Source: Xanthomonas sp. SI
Lineage (GTDB): Bacteria; Pseudomonadota; Gammaproteobacteria; Xanthomonadales; Xanthomonadaceae
Reading direction: 5' to 3'
Length of the DNA stretch: 64,000 nucleotides
Assembly: GCF_014236855.1 (NCBI RefSeq)
Contig: NZ_CP051261.1
Span: 1,736,001 to 1,800,000, forward strand
Under the pieces are notes generated by a model. It searched no databases. It saw only the letters and a list, made by a program, of their open reading frames with translations, and had not been told where the DNA came from. Below, piece by piece: positions 9,901 to 17,900 of this stretch. Position numbers and translations under genes: made by a program. The first letter of the stretch is position 1. Every line of letters begins with the position of its first letter.

Positions 9901-11784
9901 AACGACACCGACGCGCCTTATCCCGACACCGCCTGCATCCACGAGCTGATCCAGAGCCAGGTCGGGCGTAGCCCGGGCGCGATTGCCGTCGAATTCGGCG
10001 AAGACAGCATCACCTATGCCGAGCTCGACGCGCGCGCCAACCGTCTTGCTCACGCCCTGATCGCCGAGGGCGTCGCGCCCGACGCGATCGTCGGCATCTG
10101 CATGACCCGCTCGGTGGAGCTGGTCGTCGCCATCCTGGGCGTGCTCAAGGCCGGCGGCGCCTACCTGCCGCTGGATCCGAACTACCCGCGGACGCGGCTG
10201 GACTACATGCTGCGCGATTCCGGCGCACGTATCGTCCTCACCTTCGCCGAGCTGGCGCAAACATTGCCCGCCGATGCGGCGAAGATCCTGGCGCTGGACG
10301 CCGAAACGGTGCAATCGGTGCTCCTGGCGCAGTCCGCGGACGCTCCCGGGATGCGCAGCCGTGGTCTCGGCCCCCAGCATCTCGCCTACGCGATCTACAC
10401 CTCGGGCTCGACCGGCGAGCCGAAGGGCGTGCTGAACGAACATGGGGCGTTGGTCAATCGCTTGCATTGGATGCAGGCGGCCTATGCGCTGGACGCGAAC
10501 GACTGCGTGCTGCAGAAGACCCCCTACAGCTTCGACGTGTCGGTCTGGGAGTTCCTGTGGCCGTTGATGGCGGGCGCACGGCTGGTGGTGCTGGCGCCGG
10601 ATGCGCATGCCGACCCGGCAGCATTGCACGCAGCGATCCGCCGGCACGGCATCACCACGCTGCACTTCGTGCCCTCGATGCTGAGCACCTTGCTGGCCAA
10701 TGCCGATTGGGCCTCCTGCGACAGCGTGCGCCAGGTGATCTGCAGCGGCGAAGCGCTCGGCTCGGAGCTGGCCGCCCGCTTCTTCGCCACCGGCACGCGC
10801 GCACGGTTGCACAATCTCTACGGTCCTACCGAAGCGGCGATCGACGTGAGTTTTTGGGAGTGTCGGCCTGAGCACGATGCGACGACCGTGCCGATCGGGC
10901 GGCCCATCCACAACATCCGTCTGCACGTACTGGACGCCCACGGGCGTCCGCAGCCGGTGGGTGTCGCCGGCGAGTTGCACATCGGCGGGGTCGGCCTGGC
11001 GCGCGGCTATTGCAACAAACCCGAACTCACGCGCGAGCGTTTCGTCTTCGGCACCGCTGGCGCCGTGGCGGACACGCGCCTGTACCGTACCGGCGACCTC
11101 GCACGGCGGTTGCCCGATGGCACGCTCGACTTCCTCGGGCGGATCGACCATCAAGTCAAGATCCGCGGTCTGAGGATCGAGCTGGGCGAGATCGAGGCAT
11201 TGCTGTGCCGGCAGGACGACGTCACCGACGCCGTGGTGACGGTGCGCGGCGCGGGCGAGGACGCATCCCTCGTGGCCTACGTGGGTACGCCAGCGGCACG
11301 GGAGGCGCAGGACGGCGTCGCGGTCGCGGAGCGATTGCGGACCGCCCTGCGCGCGGCCGTTCCAGACTATATGGTGCCCTCGGCCTTCGTCGTGCTCGAA
11401 CGCCTGCCGCTGAGCGCGAACGGGAAGATCGATCGCAAGGCGCTGCCGGAGCCTGGCGTGGCGCCGGGCCAGGTATGGACCAGCGCGCAGACGCCGACCG
11501 AGGAGGCGATCGCCGGCATCTGGCGCACGCTGCTGCGACTCGAGGATGTCGATGTGCTGACCGGCTTCTTCGAACTCGGTGGCCATTCGCTGCTGGCGGT
11601 GCGAATGATCGGCGAGGTGCGCGAGCGTTTCGCCATCCACATCGCCATCCGCGACGTGTTCGAGCGCACCACCGTGCGGGCGCTGGCCGATTTCGTGGAC
11701 GAACAGCTGCGTCGCGAAGCGCTCCGGCGCGAACTGACGCTCGATCTCGCCGACAGCGGCGACCAGGAGTTCATCGAACTATGA
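1..11784 (+). CDS. Non-ribosomal peptide synthetase, three visible modules (5' partial)
   Basis: Multimodular enzyme that activates amino acids as adenylates, holds them on phosphopantetheine carriers, epimerises two of them and condenses them in the cytosol. The frame is open at the left edge, so the true start and any earlier modules lie outside; 3,927 residues are visible. Domain order is C (C-terminal half)-A-T-E, C-A-T-E, C-A-T. Carrier serines are coded at 2413, 6991 and 11587; the first two lie in GGDS, the form usual before an E domain, the third in GGHS. The E domains show HHVVIDG and HHIVVDG and both end in FNYLGQ; the two complete C domains start with YPAT and carry HHMLSDG and HHILLDG, as in D-accepting types. 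The protein ends in an acidic tail (GDQEFIEL), and its stop overlaps the next start (ATGA), so the two synthetases are translationally coupled. Codon use changes sharply near 2350. No MbtH-like gene is visible. Confidence 0.96.
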   Translation, partial: RLQGLPAVHGLPLDRPRPARQDFAGGRIEQGIAAATLAGLQALAQRHDASLFMVLEAALAWLLARWSGERDIVIGTPIAGRVHPDVEPLIGFFVNTLVLRTQLSGEETFEGLLETTRERVLEAYTHQEIPFEMLVDELKPVRSLSHAPLFQVLLSMRNTEQVALTLPGLEVSSLGEGYEQAKFDLQLAVQETGEGLRLVWGYATRLFEAASIDRLAQAYAQLLAQIVVQPDAPLAALCWQDAAAQAQLLAQGRGPHSERGREQPLIRQLQAQAQATPEAVAVRCGAAQLTYRELDRASNRLAQALAEQGVGLGARVGVALERSLPLLVALLGVMKSGAAYVPVDAQQAPARVQAILEDAEVALVLGTGAALAGTSVQVLAMDGAAEASWLSAYPDAAPAVALEATHSAYVLYTSGSTGVPKGVEVLQRGLTDYCAFARGNYYAEHLAGALVATSPAFDLTVPSLYVPLLAGGCVTLLAEADAMAGLAAALEAASAPGWLLRLTPSHVQGLLALSDAQPRPGAHVFVVGGEAFAAELAQALRAKYPQAQVYNHYGPTEAVVGSSWYAVDGQAPCSGMLPIGRAMENTTLYVLDARMGLQPAGVAGELYIGGWGVAKGYVKREALTAERFVASPFVAGERLYRSGDRVRWRNDGQLEFLGRLDDQVKLRGFRIELGEIESRLHAEGSVREAVVVVRGEGVQARLVAYVTPAAGEAAEAWIDELQAALASSLPGYMQPSAYVVLEALPLTVNGKVDKGALPEPVHVRGEEEEAPSTETERALAQIWEQVLRLPGIGVHDNFFEIGGDSILSIQIVARANQAGIGITTRQLFEAQTIAQLARCAEQAVERASQAPQGPVQGELALLPIQKQFLAEGGPGLHHYNQALLLRVPHAMQTADLRRMIEALYWRHDALRLRFSQINGDWHADHAPLDADTLLRACVTEGLPERSEEVAACVEERCAYWQSAFDLGEGPLLRAVHFRGGGTARLLLVAHHVVIDGVSWRILLADLERAYRQVERGEQIALAPKTTSLQQWGQALAAYAHSDALLAEREYWLSQCQQSIASLPSDRAGSGNGSVATAAYARLALSAEDTQALLARSNAAYRTQINELLLAAVALGVRRWSGAAGVRVALESHGRSGPFERLDTTQTVGWFTTHYPLTLCCEHAEVGATIKAVKEHYRAVPYHGIGYGVLRHLAEDAELIAAEVGKRPELTFNYLGQTDRATDAETFLEIAEESMGRTVSTLRERRHPLTLRGMVAGGQLSFTLEYSNERYEAATIAAFAGHIEQALREIVAHCAGRENVECTPSDFPLAQVAQAQLDTLQAAYPQMLRLYPATPMQQGLHFHTKLDPSAYVGQTFPVLKGALDAVRFRAAWQALVDRHDVFRTAFVDEDERLLQLVSAQATLPWHEEDWRDLPAEEQDARFEAYRELDRARSFDFRQAPLMRCALFRLGADRHRLLWTHHHMLSDGWSLPILYKEVMSLYQGLVDGSDAQLAPAPAYERYVEWLSRQDHDAAVGFWQEQLRTVEAPTPLAIDRLPAEHDSGQRERSLSLDEAASERLFALARKQRITLNTVIQLAWACVLHRYSGEDEVVFGATISGRPAEVVGVETMVGLFINSIPVRVPLGEPQLVRDALATLQARFEAATSYGYLSLAEIQRQSGVTAGMPLFDSLLVIGNYPIEAAMDARSGEAGLSIESKGRREETGYRLAFNINLRQRIHLQCAYRAEQFADATIERMLHHFREVLVTMPDALDADVRSLDPMTDAERAERVAWNLRPADYPRDQCIHALVEAQAALRPEAIAATFGADSVCYGELNRQANRVAHYLRGQGVSTDTLVGLCVERSVEMLIGMLGILKAGGAYVPLDPDYPEDRIAFMLEDSGVEIVLVTSDLMQALPVFDDHAVLPLDAGLREGLLAGCPDTDPAREAVGAHGGSLAYMIYTSGSTGTPKGALIEHRSIVRLVHRPDYVSLDAGGVMAQASNSSFDAATFEIWGALANGMRLQFVAKDVLLDPNALARSLVRTGITTMFVTTAILNQMSIANPSGFAPLHCLLFGGEGVDVEAVGRVLDAGKPGRLVHVYGPTENTTFSTAYEIRERRSDTYPIGRAISGSTQHVLGRNLRPLPCGVIGELYLGGDGVGRGYHRRPELSAERFLAGAGSDAGRCYKTGDLVRQLPGGDIVFVGRVDDQVKVRGFRIELGEIQTHLLAHDAIRDTVVVARRDGETTRLVAYVVAHPGNEPVNELLLAKELRAHLKRLLPDYMVPAAFVAMDELPLNRNGKVDRQRLPEPDYQYQSQHTYLPPRTDAEQALAAIWQQVLRIDQIGVQDNFFEIGGDSILLIQVVSRANHAGLRISTRQLFQNQTIAELAAAMETEDAHTVLVSQAPVEGPMPLLPVQRMFLEGEALDRHHFNQAMLLETPPDFDATTLAAVLEALYLRHDALRLRFVQNTDGWEAVHAPFDPAMARASAAIELPVAGVPWAEHVSARCAEWQRRFHLADGPLLRAIYFPPERAGDAGRLLLAAHHIVVDGVSWRILLGDLELGYAQHARGDAVALAPKTSSLQQWGRALGEYARSETLLRERDYWLANACAGGLATDATVAQAAGPGTIATNRSVLLGLSSEDTRALHQQCNAAYRTRINELLLAAVYLGVRRWNGRRELCLRLEGHGREALFDELDLTQTVGWFTSVFPVVLDVDGDGVADAIKSVKERYRAIPRNGIGYGVLRYVAGDVALREAAGDQTDALLFNYLGQFDQILNDKSHFGPARESIGPQTSLARQRSALLALSGKTFAGQLQFTLSYSSERYEEASMRALAAGIEQALVEVVRHCQRPGVGAWTPSDFPLARIDQQRLDALHARHPELSRLYPATSMQAGMLYESLLDSAAYVVQNFPVLRGSLDLAAFRHAWQQVVMRHDAFRTAFVGGTEDLQQLVLSAAPLSWHEEDWRGLPEPEQRLRFDAYRQEDRCRGFDFERPPLMRIAVFRLGEGRYQLLWSLHHILLDGWCLPLVYRDVIEFYRAYVQGRAAVLPVAPAYERYIAWLLDSDVERARDHWHGVLKEIDAPTPLVIDRLPVGGGHGQREYAFELDEAQTQTLQAYAKAHRTTVNTLLQWAWAYLLHRYSAEPEVVFGATISGRAGQVPGVEEMIGLFINTIPVKVGFGPGQTIGDALAALHADFQSGSEYGYLSLPEIRRQSRVKQGVQLFDSLLVFENYPLDAVTGDAAASADAQLQIEEPGNSEATTFKLTLVAAHTRTLRVKFGYRAERFNDAAIARMAGHLGRILVQMTRPGCTPADIDLLAPEERGQLASWNDTDAPYPDTACIHELIQSQVGRSPGAIAVEFGEDSITYAELDARANRLAHALIAEGVAPDAIVGICMTRSVELVVAILGVLKAGGAYLPLDPNYPRTRLDYMLRDSGARIVLTFAELAQTLPADAAKILALDAETVQSVLLAQSADAPGMRSRGLGPQHLAYAIYTSGSTGEPKGVLNEHGALVNRLHWMQAAYALDANDCVLQKTPYSFDVSVWEFLWPLMAGARLVVLAPDAHADPAALHAAIRRHGITTLHFVPSMLSTLLANADWASCDSVRQVICSGEALGSELAARFFATGTRARLHNLYGPTEAAIDVSFWECRPEHDATTVPIGRPIHNIRLHVLDAHGRPQPVGVAGELHIGGVGLARGYCNKPELTRERFVFGTAGAVADTRLYRTGDLARRLPDGTLDFLGRIDHQVKIRGLRIELGEIEALLCRQDDVTDAVVTVRGAGEDASLVAYVGTPAAREAQDGVAVAERLRTALRAAVPDYMVPSAFVVLERLPLSANGKIDRKALPEPGVAPGQVWTSAQTPTEEAIAGIWRTLLRLEDVDVLTGFFELGGHSLLAVRMIGEVRERFAIHIAIRDVFERTTVRALADFVDEQLRREALRRELTLDLADSGDQEFIEL
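3940..8490 (+). other. NRPS module 2: C-A-T-E, Ile/Val-like code
   Basis: Condensation about 3960-5270, adenylation about 5330-6870, carrier about 6890-7100, epimerase about 7130-8490. The hand-read pocket is DAFFLGVTFK, which resembles codes for branched aliphatic residues (Ile, Val). The E domain predicts the D-form in the product. Confidence 0.55.
8545..11784 (+). other. NRPS module 3: C-A-T, Ser code
   Basis: Condensation about 8560-9880, adenylation about 9930-11440, carrier about 11490-11700. The hand-read pocket is DVWHISLIDK, one conservative change from the classical Ser code DVWHLSLIDK. No E domain follows, so an L-residue is passed across the protein-protein junction. Confidence 0.75.
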
Positions 11785-11940
11785 GCGTCATCGATGTCTT
11801 GCAGGAATGCCGCGACGCCGGCATTCGCATCGCCGCCAGGGATGGCAAACTCCTAGTGGGCGACGCCCAGAGCCGGCTCAGCCCGGACTTGCGCCGGCGC
11901 CTGGCCGAGCACAAATCCGAGATCCTGGCGTATCTCGATG
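11781..11940 (+). other. TubC-type N-terminal docking domain
   Basis: Residues 1-53 (MSVIDVLQECRDAGI, then a beta hairpin with RDGKLLVGD and helices ending KSEILAYL) match the TubC N-terminal docking fold. Such domains bind a short acidic peptide at the C-terminus of the upstream synthetase, here GDQEFIEL. Confidence 0.85.
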
Positions 11941-14900
11941 CGTCCGAACCGGCGCCGGTGCCGCGCATCGTGCACCATCCGGATGTCGCCGAACATCCGC
12001 TTTCGTACGCGCAAAGGCGGCTCTGGTTCCTTCACCAACTCGATCCCGGCAGTGTGGAATACAATCTTTCGCTCGCGCTGCGCGTGCGCGGCCGCCTGGA
12101 GACGGACGCGCTGAACGCAGCGCTCGATGCGATCGTCGCGCGCCATGCGGTGCTGCGCACCGGGTTCGCCGAGCGCGACGGCGAACCGCTGCAGGTGGTG
12201 TACCCGCATCGCCGCTTGCGCGTGGGCACGCGCGACCTGGCCGCACTCGAACCCGAGGCGCGCCAGCGCGAGGCGTTGCGCATCGCGCGCGAGGAGGCAA
12301 GGGCGCCGTTCGATCTGCTCGGCCAGGCGCCGATGCTGCGTTGCACGCTGTTGCGCCTGGGGGACGAAGAACACGCGATCGTGCTGACGATGCACCACAT
12401 CGCCACCGACGGTTGGTCAATGGGCGTGCTGGTGAAGGAATTCATGGCGCACTACGCCGCGGCCGTCCAAGGCGGCAGCGCGGGGCTGCCCCCGCTGGCG
12501 ATCCAGTACGGCGACTATGCCCGCTGGCAGCACGCGGCACGGGCGAGCGGCATGCTGCGCGAGTCCATGGATTACTGGGCAGCGCGCCTGGCCGGCCTCC
12601 CGGAAGTGCACGACCTGCCGCTGGACCATCCGCGCCCGCCACGGCAGCGATTCACCGCGCAACGCCACCATCAGCTGCTCGGCCGCACCGCGCTGGATGC
12701 CGCAAAACGCCTGGCCAAGGATTCGGGGGCGACCCTGTTCATGGTGCTGCAGTCCGCGTTCGCGCATCTGCTGTCGCGCTGGAGCGGCCAGCGCGAGATC
12801 GTGATCGGTACCCCGACCGCTGGCCGCGACCAGCCGGAAACCGCGCCGCTGATCGGTTTCTTCAACAATACGGTGATTTGCCGTTTCGACATCGAGCCGG
12901 GTGCCGATGCGCGAGGTCTGATCGCGCACGGCAGAACGGTTGCGCTTGACGCCTTCACCCATCAGCAGGTGCCGTTCGACCTGCTGGTGGAAACGTTCCG
13001 TCCGCGCCGCAGCCTCGCCTACAACCCGCTGTGCCAGATCAAGTTCGTGCTGCAGAATCACGATGGCGGCGCGCTGGAACTGCCAGGACTGCGCTTCGAA
13101 CCGCTGGCGCCGGGGGGCGAGCATGTGCACTTCGACCTCGACCTCACTGCGACCGAACGCGAAGACGGGTTGCACCTGGGGTGGACCTTCAAGGACGAAT
13201 TGTTCGAACCCGCAAGCGTCGAGCGCATGGCAGGCGCCTATGCGCGCCTGCTGCACGCGATGTGCGACGCACCCGGGCTCGCGCTGGACCGGATCGGCCT
13301 GGCCGATCCGGTCGGCACCAGGGAGCTGCTGGCGCTGGGTCGCGGACCGACTGCCGAACAAGGGCGCCACGCCACGCTCGTGCATGCCTTCGAATGTACC
13401 GCCCGGGACGTCCCCGAATGCATCGCCGTCCGCTGCGGCGAACGGAGTCTGACCTACCGCGAACTCGACCTGCGCGCAAACCGCTTGGCGCACGCCCTGA
13501 TCGAGCAGGGGATGGGTAGCGGCGACCGCGTCGGTGTGCGCCTTGGGCGCTCGATCGAACTGCTGATCGGACTGCTGGCGACGCACAAGGCCGGCGCTGC
13601 CTATGTGCCGCTCGATGGCCGGCAGAGCGCGACGCAGCTGCACAGCCTCGTCGAGAATGCGCAGTTGCGCGTCGTCCTGCACCACAGCGCCGATCCAGTG
13701 CATGCCGCAGGCGTCGATACCGTGTTCATGGATGGCGCCGACAGCGATCCGCGCTGGCTGGAGGGCTACCCCTGCGTTCGTCCCGGCGTGCAGGTGACGC
13801 TGGACGACAGCGCCTATGTCCTCTATACGTCCGGCTCGACCGGCATGCCCAAGGGCGTGGAGGTGACACATCGCGGGATGGTCGACTACTGCGCGTTCGC
13901 ACGCGCGGGCTACTACGCCGCGGGGTTGTCGGGCTCGTTCGTCGCCACCTCGCCGGCGTTCGACCTGACCTTGCCGACGCTGTTCGTGCCGCTGCTGGCG
14001 GGCGACAGCGTCGAAATGCTGGCCGAGGACGACGCTCTGTCCGCGCTCGCCGCGCGGCTTGCCGCTGCCGACTGCGACAACCGCCTGCTGCGGCTGACCC
14101 CATCGCATGTGCAGGGCCTGCTATATCTGCTGGACGAAGTGCCGCTGCCGCAAGCGCACTCCTTCGTGATCGGCGGCGAGCGCTTCGCGGTGGAAACCGC
14201 GCGAGCGCTGCAGGCGCGCTTCCCGGCAGCGCGGATATACAACCACTATGGCCCCACCGAAACCGTGGTCGGCTGTTGCTGGTACGACGTCAGCGCCAAC
14301 CTCGGGGCCCTGGCGAGGACGGTTCCCATCGGCCGCCCGATGGACAACACCGTGCTCTACGTGCTGGATGCCGCGCTGCAACCGGTGCCGCTTGGCGTTC
14401 CAGGAGAGCTGTACATCGGCGGCGCGGGCGTGGCCCGCGGCTATCTCGGGCAGCCGGGCCTGACCGCCGAGCGCTTCCTGGAGGATCCGTTCGCCGCCGC
14501 CGAACGGGTCTACCGCAGCGGCGATCGTGTGCGTTGGCGCGCAGACGGGCAGTTGGAATTTCTCGGCCGTGCCGACGACCAGGTCAAGCTGCGCGGCTTC
14601 CGTATCGAACTCGGCGAGATCGAGCATCATCTGGCCGGCGCGCCGGGCGTGCGCCGCGCGGCTGTACGGCTGATCGGCGAGGGCGAGACCGCTCGCATCG
14701 TCGGCTACGTCGAGCCGACGTTCGCCGCCGAAGGCATCGCCGGGCTGCGTGCGGCGCTTGCGCACGCGCTGCCGGCCTACATGCTGCCGACAGCGATCGT
14801 GGCGCTGGACGCACTGCCGTTGACGGTCAACGGGAAAGTCGACCGCAGGGCATTGCCGGTGCCGGCGGAGGACGATGGCACGGCCGTGAGCGAAGCGCCG

Positions 14901-17900
14901 ACCACCGACACCGAGCGACGCATGGCCGCGCTGTGGCAGCGCATCCTGAAGCGCGAACGCATTGACCGCGGAGCCAACTTCTTCGCGATGGGCGGCCACT
15001 CGCTGCTGGCCACGCGCCTGGTCGGCGAGATTGCGCGCGAGTTCGGCAAGCCCCTGCCGGTGCGCGCCGTCTTCGAGCACAGCACGTTGCAGGAGCTGGC
15101 TGCGCACCTGGACGCGCAAGCGCACACGCCCGGGCAGAGTATTTCAGTGGTCAAGCGCGGCGTGCCGCTGCCGCTGTCGTTCGCACAGCAACGCCTGTGG
15201 TTCGTCGATCGCCTGGAGGGCGGCAGCGCACAGTTCAACATGCCGAGCGCGCTGCGCCTGAGCGGCGCCTTCGAGCCGGCGCTGTTCCAGCGCGCCCTCG
15301 ATGCGTTGGTCGAGCGCCACGAGATCCTGCGGACCGTCTACATTGAGCACGAAGACGGACCCGTCCAGCAGATCCTTGCCGCGTCGGCCTCGCCACTGAC
15401 GGTGCATGATCTGCGCGAGTTGGAGGATGTCGCACGCGAGGCCCGCGTGCAGGCGTTGAGGCGCGAGGAGGCCGTGCGGCCGTTCGATCTGGCGACCGAC
15501 CCCGTGCTGCGCTGCGCGCTGCTGCGTCTGCGCGAGAACGAAACGGTGGTGCTGCTCACCGTGCACCACATCGCGTCCGATGGCTGGTCCAACGGCGTGC
15601 TCGCTCGCGAACTGGTGGAACTCTATGGCGCGTTCCGCGACGGACGCGCCCCGGCGCTGGCGCCGCTGCCCGTGCAATATGCGGATTACGCGCTCTGGCA
15701 GCGCCACCGGCTGCAGGGCGGGGGCATGCGCGCAGATCTGGACTATTGGCGGCAGCGCCTGGCCGGAATTCCCTGGCTGCACAGCCTGCCGCTGGACCGG
15801 CCGCGCCCTGCGCAGCAGGACTTCTCCGGCAAGGTGCATCTGCAGTTCCTCGATGCCGGCGATACCGCAGCGCTGCGCGCCTTCTGCGCGCAGCGCGGCA
15901 TCACCCTGTTCGTGTTGATGCGCGCCATCTTCTCCATGCTGATCGGGCGCGCCAGCCGCGAACAGGACATCGTGCTCGGCACCCCGGTGGCGGGCCGCGT
16001 GCACCGGGACCTGGAAGGATTGATCGGCCTTTTCGTGAACACGCTGGTGCTGCGGACCGAGCTCGATGGCAATCCGCCGTTCGATGCATTGCTCGAACAC
16101 TGCCGCCGCGATTCGCTGGAGGCCTATGCGCACCAGGAGATCCCGTTCGAGACCCTGGTCGACGAGCTCAAGCCGGCGCGCAGCCTGAGCTACAACCCGT
16201 TGGTCCAGATCCTGCTCAACGTGTTCGAGTCGGTGCAGGACGATCCATCGGCCGTGGAGGGAATGGCGGCGAGCGCGGTCGGCTCGGAGGCGCCTGAATC
16301 GCTGTCCAAGGCGGACATGACCCTGTACGTGCGCCACTGCGATGACCGCCTGTTGCTGAAGTGGTCGTATCGCTCCTCGCTGTTCGAGGCCGCCACCGTG
16401 CAACGCCTCGACGCCGGCTTCTGCGAACTGCTGCGCCAGGCGATCGCCGCGCCGCAATCGCGCATCCTCGACTACGCACTGCTCTCGGAAGCCGGCCGGC
16501 GCGCCACCGTCGCACAGGCCGCGCCGACGCCGCGCGACTATGACGCGGCGCTGCTGCACGAGCGCGTTCACGCGCATGCCCAGGCCATGCCGGACGCGAC
16601 GGCATTGATGCACGGACATGACCGGATCGACTACGCCACGCTCGATGCCCGAGCGCGATCCTTGGCGTCGGAACTGCAGGGGCTGGGTATTGCCGCGGGC
16701 GCAACGGTCGGCATCCTTGCCGACCGCGGTATCGACTATGCGGTGGCGGTACTGTCCTGCCTCAATGCCGGCATGGTCTACCTGCCGCTGGCGGCGGATC
16801 TGCCCCAGGCACGAATCGACTACATGCTGCGCGACGCCGAGGCCCGCGCGGTGCTGGTCCAGCCGCGCTTGCGCGAACGTGCCGACGGCATCGTCCCGGT
16901 GATCGCGCTCGGGGCGCGCAGCAGCCCGGCGTCCGAGTCTGCGACAGAACTTCCGCGCCTGCAGGCCGGCGATGGCGCGCACCTGTTGTTCACCTCCGGT
17001 TCCACCGGCCAGCCCAAGAGCGTGCTCGGTACCCATGGGGCGTTGCGCAACCGCGTGGCGTGGATGCTCGAAGCGTTCCCGTTCGCAGAAGACGAAGTCT
17101 GCTGCCTGATCACCAGCACGGCCTTCGTGCGCGCGGTGTGGGAGCTCGCGGTCCCGCTGGCCGCCGGGCGCCCGCTGCTGATCGTCGACGCGCAGACAGT
17201 GTCCGACCTGGCCGCGTTCGCGCACCTGCTCGCGGAGCACAGGGTGACGCGGATCGTCACCGCGCCGTCGTTGGCGCGTGCGCTGACCGAGCTGCCTGAG
17301 GCGGCGACGCTGCTGTCGGGACTGCGCTACTGGTTCGTCAGCGGCGAGCCGCTTCGCCCGGGCATCGCCAGGCGCATACGGTCGATGCTGCCGGGGGTCG
17401 TGCTGTGCAACCTGTACGGATCGACGGAGACGATGTCGGACGTCAGCTTCCACGTCGTGGGCGACGACGAACCGCGCGGCAGCATTCCCATCGGCAAGCC
17501 GATCGCCAACAGCGCGTTGTTGGTCCTGGACGAGCACTTGCGCCCGGTGCCGCCGGGCATGCCCGGCGAGATCTGCGTGGCTGGCGCCAACCTCGCGGTG
17601 GGCTATCCCGGGCGCGCGACACTCACCGCCGACAAGTTCGTTCGCCACGACTTCGGTATGGCGTTCGGCGAGCGCCTCTACCGCACCGGCGACCTCGGAC
17701 GCGTGGTCGCCGACGGCGCCATCGAATGCCTGGGCCGTCTGGACCATCAGGTCAAGGTGCGTGGCTACCGCATCGAGTTGGGCGAAATCGAGGCCAGCCT
17801 GTTGCGCAGTACGCGGGTCAAGGACGCGGTGGTGACGGTGCATGGCGGCGGCGAGGAGGGAAGGCTGGTCGCCTATCTGGTGGCGCAGACGGCCGGCGAA

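Noticed and set aside
5815..11640. 1,941-codon antisense open frame
   Set aside because: It lies opposite an unbroken NRPS reading frame with clear motifs; antisense stops are rare at this GC content.
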